NCBI GenBank assembly: GCA_031291875.1 | Contig: JARLIE010000042.1 | Span: 1 to 46,444, forward strand | DNA from: Minisyncoccota bacterium | Lineage (GTDB): Bacteria > Patescibacteriota > Minisyncoccia > Phycocordibacterales > UBA2100 | DNA length: 46,444 nt | Direction of reading: 5' to 3' | Part shown: positions 23,520-30,418 of the stretch, piece after piece | How positions within the stretch are numbered: position 1 is the stretch's first letter | Layout: each line of letters begins with the position of its first letter | Made by a program: the position numbers and the translations under genes | Notes under the pieces: generated by a model | The model's input: only the letters and a program-made list of their open reading frames with translations | The model's database searches: none | What the model was told of the DNA's origin: nothing

Positions 23520-23525
23520 ATAGAT

Positions 23526-23548
23526 AAAAATAAAAACGCCTGCGGCGT
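23526..23548 (-). promoter_or_regulatory. 5'-terminal stem-loop plus U-rich tract in the fusA leader
   Basis: On the minus strand ACGCC-GCA-GGCGT is followed by a U-rich run (TTTTATTTTTATC) and, 17 nt after the stem, the fusA ATG. The predicted transcription start lies right at the hairpin, so the mRNA would begin with it. Confidence 0.55.
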
Positions 23549-23554
23549 GCGATT

Positions 23555-23582
23555 AATGTATCGGAAATTTGCAAAAAAGCAA
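23555..23582 (-). promoter_or_regulatory. fusA promoter
   Basis: TTGCTT (23577-23582), 16-nt spacer and TACATT (23555-23560) on the minus strand; the -35 and the following T-run and CAAAT resemble the rplC promoter. Confidence 0.5.
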
Positions 23583-23641
23583 CGCAAGAGAATAAGTCGC
23601 TCACGCACCAGCTCCAATCCATTCAACTGCGACACTACTAT

Positions 23642-23743
23642 TCAAAAGAAAAGCTCGTCTTTGAGCGCTGCAATGACCGTTGCGATAAGGGGAATAGCCA
23701 GCAAGGTGAAAAATATAAGTCCGATGATGAGTAGTACCCTCAT
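23642..23743 (-). CDS. Possible 33-residue single-span membrane protein
   Basis: ATG at 23743 to TGA at 23642 encodes MRVLLIIGLIFFTLLAIPL followed by IATVIAALKDELFF: one membrane helix and a short charged tail. TGG-GATACT lies 12 nt upstream as a possible extended -10. It is the only plausible gene in the 369-nt gap between fusA and rpsG. Conservation in related genomes would be needed to believe it. Confidence 0.45.
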   Translation of the reverse strand: MRVLLIIGLIFFTLLAIPLIATVIAALKDELFF

Positions 23744-23837
23744 AACGATAACTCTAGTATCCCAGAGTTAATCGAGTATGAACACCCTAAACGGTGCGTT
23801 AGTTGGAGTGCCGATTGACCTGATTCGTTCCTTACGA

Positions 23838-23871
23838 AAAACGCCGCGCAACATTCGTTGTACGGCGTTTT
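23838..23871 (-). terminator. Bidirectional terminator after rpsG
   Basis: AAAACGCCG / CGGCGTTTT with an inner CAAC-ATTC-GTTG hairpin; T-runs flank it on both sides. It ends the rpsL-rpsG unit. Confidence 0.85.
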
Positions 23872-23888
23872 GCTTTTTTTCTTGAAGC

Positions 23889-24350
23889 TTACCAAGCGAA
23901 GTGAGCGAACGCCTTGTTGGCTTCGGCCATGCGGTGAGTCGTTTCTTTCTTTTGAACCGCCACGCCTTCGTTCTTGATCGCGTTCTTGAGCTCGTTCAAA
24001 AGAGATTCGTTCATCGGCTTTCCTTTCGTGCCTTCGGCAGCTTCGACGATCCAGCGCATGCCGAGCGCGAGACGTCGCTGTGGATTGACCTCACGAGGAA
24101 CCTGGTAGTTGGCACCACCGACGCGGCGAGAGCGAACCTCAACGGTCGGAGAAGCGTTCTCGAGTGCTTGCTCAAGGAGCGTGACAGGGTCGCCGTCTTT
24201 TTTGAGCTCCTCCATCACTTTGTAGACGATTTTGCGGGCAGTGTCCTTCTTGCCACGTTCCATCACATAGTTGATGAGCTTCGCAACCTTAAACGATCCG
24301 TACACTTCGTCCGGCTCCGGCTGCATTCGATTTTTAACAGGGCGTCGCAT
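23889..24350 (-). CDS. rpsG: Ribosomal protein S7
   Basis: S7 (153 residues) starts assembly of the small-subunit head and contacts the E-site tRNA. Signatures: MRRPVKNRMQPEPDEVYGS, LINYVMERGKKDTA, NASPTVEVRSRRVGGANYQVP and RRLALGMRWIV. The C-terminus ends NKAFAHFAW, the usual family end. It lies 5 nt after rpsL and forms a two-gene unit with it. Confidence 0.98.
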   Translation of the reverse strand: MRRPVKNRMQPEPDEVYGSFKVAKLINYVMERGKKDTARKIVYKVMEELKKDGDPVTLLEQALENASPTVEVRSRRVGGANYQVPREVNPQRRLALGMRWIVEAAEGTKGKPMNESLLNELKNAIKNEGVAVQKKETTHRMAEANKAFAHFAW

Positions 24351-24355
24351 AGATA

Positions 24356-24772
24356 TTATTTGGCTCCTTTCGGCTTCTTAGCTCCGTAAAGTGATCGGCC
24401 TCGGCGGCGTTTTTCAATACCGGCGGTGTCGAGCTTGCCGCGAACGATGGTGTAGCGGATACCGATGTCCTTAACGCGACCGCCACGAACGAGGACGACC
24501 GAGTGTTCTTGGAGGTTGTGTCCTTCACCCGGAATGTATGCGGTGATTTCCATGCCGTTTGAGAGGCGAACGCGGGCGATCTTACGGATGGCCGAGTTCG
24601 GTTTGCGGGGAGTTTTGGTCGTTACGCGGGTGCAAACGCCTCGCTTATAGGGCGAAGTGTAGAAGGTCGGGCGGTTCTTGAGCGCGTTAAAACCGCGCGA
24701 AAGCGCGACGGTTTTGTCCTTGCTCTTGCGCATCGTGCGACCCTTGCGCGTAAGTTGATTGATGGTTGCCAT
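24356..24772 (-). CDS. rpsL: Ribosomal protein S12
   Basis: S12 (138 residues) is the decoding-centre protein. Signatures: [32 protein letters not shown] and [24 protein letters not shown]. The loop carries KTPRKPNSA, with Lys after the KTP position as in streptomycin-sensitive S12. It leads the rpsL-rpsG pair, with its own promoter and a hairpin just after the predicted start. Confidence 0.98.
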   Translation of the reverse strand: MATINQLTRKGRTMRKSKDKTVALSRGFNALKNRPTFYTSPYKRGVCTRVTTKTPRKPNSAIRKIARVRLSNGMEITAYIPGEGHNLQEHSVVLVRGGRVKDIGIRYTIVRGKLDTAGIEKRRRGRSLYGAKKPKGAK

Positions 24773-24789
24773 GAATTAAAACAGTTTCA

Positions 24790-24823
24790 AAACAAAACTC
24801 CCGACGGGAGCTCCCGTAATCTA
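24790..24823 (-). promoter_or_regulatory. rpsL leader hairpin plus U-tract and -10
   Basis: On the minus strand -10 TAGATT (24818-24823, with TTGCGT 17 nt above at 24841-24846), then CTCCCG-T-CGGGAG (24798-24810) and TTTTGTTTT (24790-24797), 26 nt before the ATG. The hairpin starts at about the predicted +1. A second palindrome, ACGGGAGCTCCCGT (24804-24817), overlaps it, but most of it would lie upstream of the start. The hairpin could also stop read-through from the S2P gene. Confidence 0.55.
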
Positions 24824-24849
24824 CTATTAATCCCTTTCGGACGCAAGGT

Positions 24850-25479
24850 TTAGCCCGATATACCTGCAAGGGCGCTCGCAATGCTGTAAATAAAGTTGCT
24901 GTAGGTGTCTCCCAAAACGAGTACGAGAACAACCACGAGTAGCATGCCTATAAACGGATTCATCTCCATCGACCGACGCCATTTGGCATACCCGTATTGC
25001 ATAGACCTCGGAAGTAAGGCTTCAAGTACTTTTGATCCATCGAGCGGAGGAATCGGTACCAGGTTGAAGAGGCAAAGCATCACGTTTACGACCACTATCA
25101 AAAAGAAAATCTGCGCGAGCGAGGGCAAAAGATTACTACGGATCAAGATTGAGAAAAGAATCGCAAGTATCGCGTTTGATGCCGGCCCTGCCCCTGCAAC
25201 GATCGCCTCGGAAAAACGTCCCGGACGTAGGTTGTAGGGGTTATAGGGTACTGGCTTTGCGTAACCAAAAAAAATCGGCGATCCGGTCATTACGAGAATA
25301 AGAGGAAGGAGCACCGAACCGAACGGGTCGATATGCGAAAGCGGGTTTAAGGTAAGTCGCCCGGCGTACCTGGCCGTATGGTCGCCCAACCTATCTGCCG
25401 CATAGCCGTGCGTCACTTCGTGGATGATCGCGGAAAAGATGATGATGGCGACAAGAAATATCGCGCTGACGAGATCCAT
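24850..25479 (-). CDS. Site-2 protease family (M50) membrane metalloprotease
   Basis: A 209-residue intramembrane zinc protease. HEVTH (residues 20-24) is the HExxH motif in the first helix, and NLVPIPPLDGSK holds the third ligand Asp; GYAKPVPYNPYNLRPGRFSE is the family's central segment. Six or so membrane spans, no PDZ domain, so it is a short S2P of the FtsH-independent, rhomboid-like small class. It cleaves unknown membrane substrates. Start ATG 25479 has TGC-TATAGT 6 nt upstream. It precedes the rpsL unit on the same strand. Confidence 0.93.
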   Translation of the reverse strand: MDLVSAIFLVAIIIFSAIIHEVTHGYAADRLGDHTARYAGRLTLNPLSHIDPFGSVLLPLILVMTGSPIFFGYAKPVPYNPYNLRPGRFSEAIVAGAGPASNAILAILFSILIRSNLLPSLAQIFFLIVVVNVMLCLFNLVPIPPLDGSKVLEALLPRSMQYGYAKWRRSMEMNPFIGMLLVVVLVLVLGDTYSNFIYSIASALAGISG

Positions 25480-25485
25480 CGCAGT

Positions 25486-25491
25486 ACTATA
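25486..25491 (-). promoter_or_regulatory. Extended -10 (TGC-TATAGT) of the S2P gene
   Basis: TGC-TATAGT ends 6 nt before the ATG on the minus strand; a leaderless mRNA is implied. Confidence 0.55.
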
Positions 25492-25503
25492 GCAAACCTA
25501 GCG

Positions 25504-27090
25504 CTACAGTTCGTGGTACGCGGGCGCGATATCAACGGCCTGCGTTTGCAAAAGGTCAGGATTGCCTGGGTACGCTTTGCAAGAAAGCGTGTAGGTCGTT
25601 TGCGTGGAGATGGCGCTCGACGTCTTCGTTCCGGACGTGGCGTTCCAAACTCCAGGGCTACTCTGATCGGTGCTTTGCGAGCTCCCGTCATTGTTCGAGC
25701 CGACGACCGTACAGCTTTGCGCGTTTGCAACATTCCAGCTGACCTGGGTCGTTTCTTTTTGCTGCACAATATTCGGCGTCACCTTCAAACCTTGATTTAC
25801 CGTGATCGCCGGATACAGACACTGATTCGAACCATTTTGGCAATACTGAGGCGCCGTACAAGTAGAAAGATTTGTTGTGGAGCAGTCGGTGTTGGTTTGA
25901 ATAATGGTACCGCCATTGCAAGACCAAGCTTGCTGGCACGTAACCGTAACCTGCTGAGAAATCGGCGTGGTACCGCCCGTTCCCGTACATGAGCCACTGT
26001 AAGTGGTGGTTTGCGAAGGAGAAACTTGAACGGAACCACTCGTTTGGTTAGCAGTAGAGAAATTCGTACCCGTACAAGAGGTCGCGTTGGTGCAAGACCA
26101 GGTGAGTGTCGAACTCTGACCCTGCGTAACCGATGAGGGAGAAGCATTGAAACTGCAAGCGGGAGTTTGAGGGGTAACGTTCACGGTAATGGACTGTCCG
26201 TACGCACTCCACCCGGCGTAATAGGCAGTAATAATATAGGGCTTGAACACATAGGAGCCGACCGTCGTCGGCGTAAACGGATAGGAAATACTAGATGAGT
26301 TGCCGTATGTACCACTGTTGGGATCGTAGCTGTACCGGGGGATACTGAATTCACTTCCGCTTGGGGGAACCTCGTTGAAGGTCGTCTCTTCGCTAACATC
26401 GCCTGATCCCGCTGCAAAGGTGCCCGTAATGGTAGTTGATTGCCCAAGTTGCAACTGTTGCGTGCCGGCGGTAATTGAAACACTTGGTGTTGGAGGCGCG
26501 TTCACGTAGGAAACAGCGCTATACCAAGGGCCGGTCCCTTTTCCGCTATTGAATGAGTAACAGGAGTAGTCGGTAGCGGCGTGTGCCGCAACGTACGTTG
26601 TTCCCTGATAATCGACGTACCCTATGTTGTTTATATACGCTTGAGTGCGGGGAGTGTTGCTAGTTCCCGCACCGGAGGTGCTCCAGGAAATCGTTACCGG
26701 CGTCCCAGAGTACGCGTACGAAGCGGGGTTCGGACTTATGCTCACCGAACAATAAACGCAGGCCCAGGTGTTACCTTGCCCGCAAGAACACTGTGTAAGG
26801 TCGTTATTGGGTGCCCCGGTACCGTCGGGACAAAGCGGTGTAGAACCACTACAGCCGTTCGGCGCATCGGTATCGAAGGGATTCGAGGGGCAGGAAGCCG
26901 GCATTATTTGCATTCCATGAGTGGAAGTGTCCGCAAACGCGACCTCTACCGAATCAAAAGGCTTTTGCGTGAATTGCGTATATGCGGCAAAAATAAGAGC
27001 GAGACTCACTAATGCCCCGATAAACGAAAGCACTCGCGGGCCTCTCATGCGAGAGAGCGCATGGGACCGCGAACGCCGGGAGCGGACCAT
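25504..27090 (-). CDS. Large secreted surface protein with Ig-like domains
   Basis: A 528-residue exported protein. After a basic start (MVRSRRSRSHALSRMRGPR) comes a hydrophobic segment, then KPFDSVEVAF and MQIMPASCPSNP, as in 2964-3992, and a single LCPDG...CSCGQGNTWAC module. Ig-like domains follow (CSVSISPNPASYAYSGTPVTIS, PSVSITAGTQQLQLGQSTT, CSFNASPSSVTQGQSSTLTW), and the C-terminal domain (ETTQVSWNVANAQSCTVVGS) ends VDIAPAYHEL. The C-terminal domain is common to three surface proteins here, so it may be the anchoring or export part. The start has TACAAT 11 nt upstream. Confidence 0.87.
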   Translation of the reverse strand: MVRSRRSRSHALSRMRGPRVLSFIGALVSLALIFAAYTQFTQKPFDSVEVAFADTSTHGMQIMPASCPSNPFDTDAPNGCSGSTPLCPDGTGAPNNDLTQCSCGQGNTWACVYCSVSISPNPASYAYSGTPVTISWSTSGAGTSNTPRTQAYINNIGYVDYQGTTYVAAHAATDYSCYSFNSGKGTGPWYSAVSYVNAPPTPSVSITAGTQQLQLGQSTTITGTFAAGSGDVSEETTFNEVPPSGSEFSIPRYSYDPNSGTYGNSSSISYPFTPTTVGSYVFKPYIITAYYAGWSAYGQSITVNVTPQTPACSFNASPSSVTQGQSSTLTWSCTNATSCTGTNFSTANQTSGSVQVSPSQTTTYSGSCTGTGGTTPISQQVTVTCQQAWSCNGGTIIQTNTDCSTTNLSTCTAPQYCQNGSNQCLYPAITVNQGLKVTPNIVQQKETTQVSWNVANAQSCTVVGSNNDGSSQSTDQSSPGVWNATSGTKTSSAISTQTTYTLSCKAYPGNPDLLQTQAVDIAPAYHEL

Positions 27091-27101
27091 AAAGTAGTAC
27101 T

Positions 27102-27107
27102 ATTGTA
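27102..27107 (-). promoter_or_regulatory. -10 box (TACAAT) of 25504-27090
   Basis: TACAAT ends 11 nt before the ATG on the minus strand; a short leader of about 4 nt is expected. Confidence 0.4.
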
Positions 27108-27190
27108 CCTGTAAAGCGCGTTGCGAGTCCCCTATTTCCTCCTTGGCTTGTGGATTGAGCGAAGAGTTTGCGAACACCGCAGGTGCGTGG

Positions 27191-27196
27191 TAGGAT
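27191..27196 (+). promoter_or_regulatory. Extended -10 (TGG-TAGGAT) of rpmB
   Basis: TGG-TAGGAT ends 10 nt before the rpmB ATG, unlike the other translation genes here, which have hairpin leaders. Confidence 0.5.
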
Positions 27197-27206
27197 GCGC
27201 CGACTT

Positions 27207-27452
27207 ATGGCACGAGTCTGCGACATAACAGGCAAGCGATCCCGCGTCGGAGGCGGCTATTCCAACCGCACGCGTGCAACCAAATTCAATCCAACGGGCA
27301 AGCGTCGCCGCCAAATCAATCTCCAAAAGAAGACTGTTTTCATTCCGGAGCTCGGCAAGAAGGTTACGGTCAATGTTTCCACTAAAGGTCTTAAGACCAT
27401 GAAGAAGCGTGGCGCCTACCGAACTCTGAAGGCAGCAGGAATACTTGCATAA
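27207..27452 (+). CDS. rpmB: Ribosomal protein L28
   Basis: L28 (81 residues) is a basic large-subunit protein. The start MARVCDITGKRSRVGGG is chosen inside a longer open frame. GKRSRVGGGYSNRTRATK, KKTVFIPELGKKVTVNVSTKGLKT and the KKRGAYRTL end match the family. The zinc-binding Cys set of C+ forms is absent (a single Cys), so it is a C- form. It is a single gene closed by a strong terminator. Confidence 0.95.
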   Translation: MARVCDITGKRSRVGGGYSNRTRATKFNPTGKRRRQINLQKKTVFIPELGKKVTVNVSTKGLKTMKKRGAYRTLKAAGILA

Positions 27453-27465
27453 CTCAAAAGGGAAA

Positions 27466-27493
27466 CGGCCGCGCGAAAGCGCGGCCGCTTTTT
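27466..27493 (+). terminator. Terminator of rpmB
   Basis: CGGCCGCGC-GAAA-GCGCGGCCG followed by CTTTTTAT: a 9-bp GC stem capped by a GNRA tetraloop, with a U-tract. Confidence 0.93.
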
Positions 27494-27866
27494 ATATGGG
27501 TTGCAAGTGTTTCGGTCCGAGCGCGAAACACCGCACGACAAGGTATATGCCTAGCAGCGTCCGGACTACATGCGGCTCGAAACCAAAAGCTCCAGCCTGG
27601 AACACGAGTCCGGCTCCGATACCAAGCACTACCGACTGCAGCATCCGAAATCCGACTTTTCTATGGAACGTCCCGCAGACGAGCATGGTAACCGTCAGCG
27701 TCCCGTACCGAATAGCCGTGTCAGGGTCTAAAAAGTACGGGCCAAATGCAGCTACGTAGTAACCAAGTAGGTAACTGCCGAGTGCGATCACGGCTGAGTT
27801 CAGCAAGACATATCGCTCAAGACCGCGATCGAGTGGACCGAAGAAAATCCATCGAACTAGATACAT
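27492..27866 (-). CDS. Small integral membrane protein
   Basis: A 124-residue protein, MYLVRWIFFGPLDRGLERYVL..., with three to four membrane spans (VLLNSAVIALGSYLLGYYVA, LTVTMLVCGTF, MLQSVVLGIGAGLVFQAGAF, LLGIYLVVRCFALG). The ATG at 27866 has a perfect SD AGGAGGT, 8 nt upstream. Family not recognised; a GtrA-like or other small membrane role is possible but unsupported. It lies 22 nt from the ComEC-domain gene, on the same strand. Confidence 0.75.
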   Translation of the reverse strand: MYLVRWIFFGPLDRGLERYVLLNSAVIALGSYLLGYYVAAFGPYFLDPDTAIRYGTLTVTMLVCGTFHRKVGFRMLQSVVLGIGAGLVFQAGAFGFEPHVVRTLLGIYLVVRCFALGPKHLQPI

Positions 27867-27888
27867 GCGAGCACCTCCTAAAAATATC

Positions 27889-28695
27889 CTACTCACGAGT
27901 CACCATTTGTCCATCCGACGTGAAAACGACGGGCGCGGGACATGCTCGTAGCAGCTGTATTTTTACCGGTTCAAGGAGAGTGGAAGATGTGCTTGAACTG
28001 CAGGGCACAAGCTCAAATTGAGGCCCAATAAAGCCAAGAAATAGCTCTGCATCATTCCCAAGCCCGAGTAAAATATTCGACCTCAAACGTGTCCCATCGA
28101 GTTCGGAGAGATATTCCTCTTGTGCGGGCAATCCGCACGCAAAGAAGAAAGACGTATTTTTGAATATAAGCCTGAACATAAGGCACCCCTGTGCCGACAG
28201 TTGAGAGGCATCTCGATCCGGAAAAAGGAATTCGAGATACGTTTGATCTCCTAGATCGATGACTAATCCGCGTTTTGCGTTTAGCAATCTCGTACCGCCT
28301 CGCTGCGCTTCGGATGTCGCCCCTACAAATGACTGGACCTCTGGCGTACTCGTATGAGCCGATGGTCGAATAATCGCCGCAACACGATAGCGCAAAAGCA
28401 CGCTTGTAAATCCGCCGACACTTGCTGGAATCGGAGCTCGTGCTACGAGCACATCTATTGAACGGCTATAGAACGGCATTACCGATCCTAGTTCACGTAA
28501 AATTGAGTCGTCAGCTCCACCATCTACCAAAATCGATCTTCCGCTCGGAGTTTCGACAAAAATTGATCCGCTAGGGAGGGCACTAACGGTAAGGATTCCG
28601 CCGCGGTCTTCGCGCAAAACAACGTACCAGATAAGCGCTGCAGCGCTGAGCGTGAGCATGAGGAAGATGCCAATTATCCTGACGCTCGTCTGCAT
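27889..28695 (-). CDS. ComEC C-terminal-type metallo-beta-lactamase fold, catalytic motif lost
   Basis: A 268-residue protein with one N-terminal membrane span (8-26) and a domain like the C-terminal part of ComEC (SGSIFVETPSGRSILVDGGAD, then the RSIDVLVARAPIPASVGGF segment). In active relatives this last segment reads H-x-D-A-D-H-x-G-G; here residues 87-92 are APIPAS, so the metal-binding HxHxDH is gone while the following GG is kept. It is a non-catalytic, probably structural, partner. comEC proper is at 30419-31927 with the rest of the channel. Start has TACACT 6 nt upstream. Confidence 0.8.
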   Translation of the reverse strand: MQTSVRIIGIFLMLTLSAAALIWYVVLREDRGGILTVSALPSGSIFVETPSGRSILVDGGADDSILRELGSVMPFYSRSIDVLVARAPIPASVGGFTSVLLRYRVAAIIRPSAHTSTPEVQSFVGATSEAQRGGTRLLNAKRGLVIDLGDQTYLEFLFPDRDASQLSAQGCLMFRLIFKNTSFFFACGLPAQEEYLSELDGTRLRSNILLGLGNDAELFLGFIGPQFELVPCSSSTSSTLLEPVKIQLLRACPAPVVFTSDGQMVTRE

Positions 28696-28701
28696 GCAAA
28701 A

Positions 28702-28707
28702 AGTGTA
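28702..28707 (-). promoter_or_regulatory. -10 box (TACACT) of 27889-28695
   Basis: TACACT ends 6 nt before the ATG on the minus strand, in the divergent region with the superoxide dismutase gene. Confidence 0.45.
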
Positions 28708-28764
28708 TCGAGCGAAGATAATGGAAAATTAAAATTCTCATAAGCTTTTCATTTTGCGTAGTGC

Positions 28765-28770
28765 TATACT
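28765..28770 (+). promoter_or_regulatory. Extended -10 (TGC-TATACT) of the superoxide dismutase gene
   Basis: TGC-TATACT is followed by seven T and then the ATG, giving a leaderless mRNA. Confidence 0.6.
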
Positions 28771-28777
28771 TTTTTTT

Positions 28778-29371
28778 ATGCAATACGAACCAAAAACCTT
28801 TACATTTCCGACACTGGAGGGAATCTCTCAAAAGACGATGGATGAACACATAGGCCTCTACCAGGGGTATGTGAAGAATTTCAATGCGCTCACCGAACTC
28901 ATGGACGAGCTCTTTAAGGAATCCGACAAGAACGTACACGCGCTTTCGGAGGCAATCCGACGTCGCAGCTTTGAATTCGGTGGTATGCGGCTGCACGAAT
29001 ACTACTTCCCCCAACTGGAAGGTGGTCCGGCTCCCCTTGATAGCACTGGCAAGCTTGGGAAAGCGCTAGCGGAACAATTCGGCTCAATCGACGAAGCAAT
29101 ACGCCAAATTAAGATTGCAGGCATGTTGCGAGGACCGGGATGGTCCATCCTCTACTTCGACCCTCAGGCGTCGGCTTTTCGCATCGGATTCACAGGCGAA
29201 CAGCATCAGGGGCACTTTGTCACCCTTCCTATCGTTCTGGCATTGGATGTTTGGGAGCATGCCTTCATTTTGGACCAGGGTGCGCAGGGCAAGGGCAAGT
29301 ATATTGATGCCTTTTTCAAGAATCTGAACTGGAGCGTCGTCGAAAAACACTTTGAGGAAGCGACAAAATAG
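28778..29371 (+). CDS. sod: Iron/manganese superoxide dismutase
   Basis: A 197-residue Fe/Mn superoxide dismutase, which turns superoxide into O2 and H2O2 in the cytosol. Metal ligands are H24 (MDEHIGLYQGYV), H73 (RLHEYYFPQ), D157 and H161 (LDVWEHAF). The usual second His of the HxxxH pair near residue 28 is Tyr here. GPGWSILYFD is the family's central strand. The ATG at 28778 is preferred to the upstream TTG because TATACT lies 7 nt before it. It is divergent from the degenerate ComEC-domain gene and followed by a hairpin. Confidence 0.95.
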   Translation: MQYEPKTFTFPTLEGISQKTMDEHIGLYQGYVKNFNALTELMDELFKESDKNVHALSEAIRRRSFEFGGMRLHEYYFPQLEGGPAPLDSTGKLGKALAEQFGSIDEAIRQIKIAGMLRGPGWSILYFDPQASAFRIGFTGEQHQGHFVTLPIVLALDVWEHAFILDQGAQGKGKYIDAFFKNLNWSVVEKHFEEATK

Positions 29372-29400
29372 ACTTCTGCTCAAACGGACATATGTGGACA

Positions 29401-29428
29401 GCGCGGTTGCAGGGCCCTGTATCCGCGC
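29401..29428 (+). terminator. Hairpin after the superoxide dismutase gene
   Basis: GCGCGG-TTG-CAGGG / CCCTG-TAT-CCGCGC, with only a weak T-rich stretch (TATTCTTTA) after it. Probable terminator. Confidence 0.6.
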
Positions 29429-29460
29429 TATTCTTTACACATTACGATAGCTAAAAGCTT

Positions 29461-29919
29461 ATGAAAATAGAACGAGCAATCTTAGTCGCATTTTTGGGTA
29501 ATTATTTGGTCAATAATGTTATAGCAGCGATCGCGGCCTTCGTTCCCGCAGGAACAGGCGTCATCACGGCTCAGTACGTCACTTTCGTGATCCTCGCGAT
29601 GATTCTCGTTGCGATCATGACCTGGTGGTACATGAAGGCCGCCCCGGCATCCCTTATGGCCGGTTTGTGGTTTGGAATCCTCGGTTTCGTGGTTTCGGTT
29701 GTGGTCGCCTTCATCACCGGTGTCTCAGGCGTGTTGGTACAGACCGCCTCGTTTTCCACGCTCTGGAGCGTATTGCCGAACTTTGGACCGTTCCTCTGGA
29801 GCTGGTCTACGCTCGTTCTCCTCGGCTACTGGGTGATTCCGGCCGTTGCGATGGGCTGGTGGCTAGGTCGCGGTAAGATGATGCCGGCAATGTCGGCCTC
29901 TCCCGCGCAAACGATGTAA
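29461..29919 (+). CDS. Four-span membrane protein, function unknown
   Basis: A 152-residue integral membrane protein with four spans (AILVAFLGNYLVNNVIAAIA, YVTFVILAMILVAIMTWWYM, LMAGLWFGILGFVVSVVVA, LVLLGYWVIPAVAMGWWLG) and a short polar C-terminus (MPAMSASPAQTM). No catalytic motif. Family not recognised. It follows the superoxide dismutase gene on the same strand after a hairpin and has its own terminator. Confidence 0.8.
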   Translation: MKIERAILVAFLGNYLVNNVIAAIAAFVPAGTGVITAQYVTFVILAMILVAIMTWWYMKAAPASLMAGLWFGILGFVVSVVVAFITGVSGVLVQTASFSTLWSVLPNFGPFLWSWSTLVLLGYWVIPAVAMGWWLGRGKMMPAMSASPAQTM

Positions 29920-29939
29920 CTCCTCTCAAGTAAAGGAAC

Positions 29940-29965
29940 AAAACGACGCCTCCGGGCGCCGTTTT
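29940..29965 (+). terminator. Terminator of 29461-29919
   Basis: AAAACG-A-CGCC / GGCG-C-CGTTTT with a TCCG loop, 20 nt after the stop. Confidence 0.8.
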
Positions 29966-30049
29966 GCGTAATTGTTTGTAAATCAACTCACCCGTGCTAG
30001 GTTCTTAACGGAATCCGCAGTGACAACCCTTTACCTCGGGAGAAGTACC

Positions 30050-30400
30050 GTGAATGAGGCTCCTCAAAAGAATTCCGTCCCCGACTCGCTTTTGCGAGTG
30101 ATTGAAGATATCGAGCCATTTGACCCGCACAAGGCTGTAAATCAACTCGAATTCGCAAGCGGCGTCATCAAAAGAAGCCAGATCGATGCATCTCTTGCCG
30201 GAGCGCTGAAAATCGCCTTCATGAGCAAGGTCGGTCAGATCATCGACGGCCATGACGAACTTTCGAAGCTCGCCTCTGAGAGATGGATCACCGACACGTG
30301 CAACAAGCTTGATGAAGACGTTGGGCACTCCGGTGTTGTTCATGCCGGAGGCGTCGTCTCTCGCACAGAACCGAGCACCCCTTCGTCCGCCGAACAATAG
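30050..30400 (+). CDS. Small soluble protein, function unknown
   Basis: A 116-residue protein with a GTG start (MNEAPQKNSVPDSLLRVIED) and SD GGGAGAAG. It is mostly helical: KAVNQLEFASGVIKRSQID, LAGALKIAFMSKVGQIIDGH and ELSKLASERWITDTCNKLDE, ending in a Ser/Thr/Pro tail. TTGTAA-N16-TAGGTT at 29979-30006 is a possible promoter. The terminator at 30426-30452 lies inside the 3' end of comEC. Family not recognised. Confidence 0.7.
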   Translation: MNEAPQKNSVPDSLLRVIEDIEPFDPHKAVNQLEFASGVIKRSQIDASLAGALKIAFMSKVGQIIDGHDELSKLASERWITDTCNKLDEDVGHSGVVHAGGVVSRTEPSTPSSAEQ

Positions 30401-30418
30401 CTCTTTGTTGAACAAAGT

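Noticed and set aside
24804-24817. ACGGGAGCTCCCGT as an antiterminator competing with the rpsL leader hairpin
   Set aside because: Most of it lies upstream of the predicted transcription start, so it would not be in the RNA unless transcription starts further up.
30005-30415. 136-codon open frame on the minus strand at 30005-30415
   Set aside because: It is antisense to the 116-residue gene on the plus strand, which has an SD, a promoter and a terminator; the minus frame shows none.
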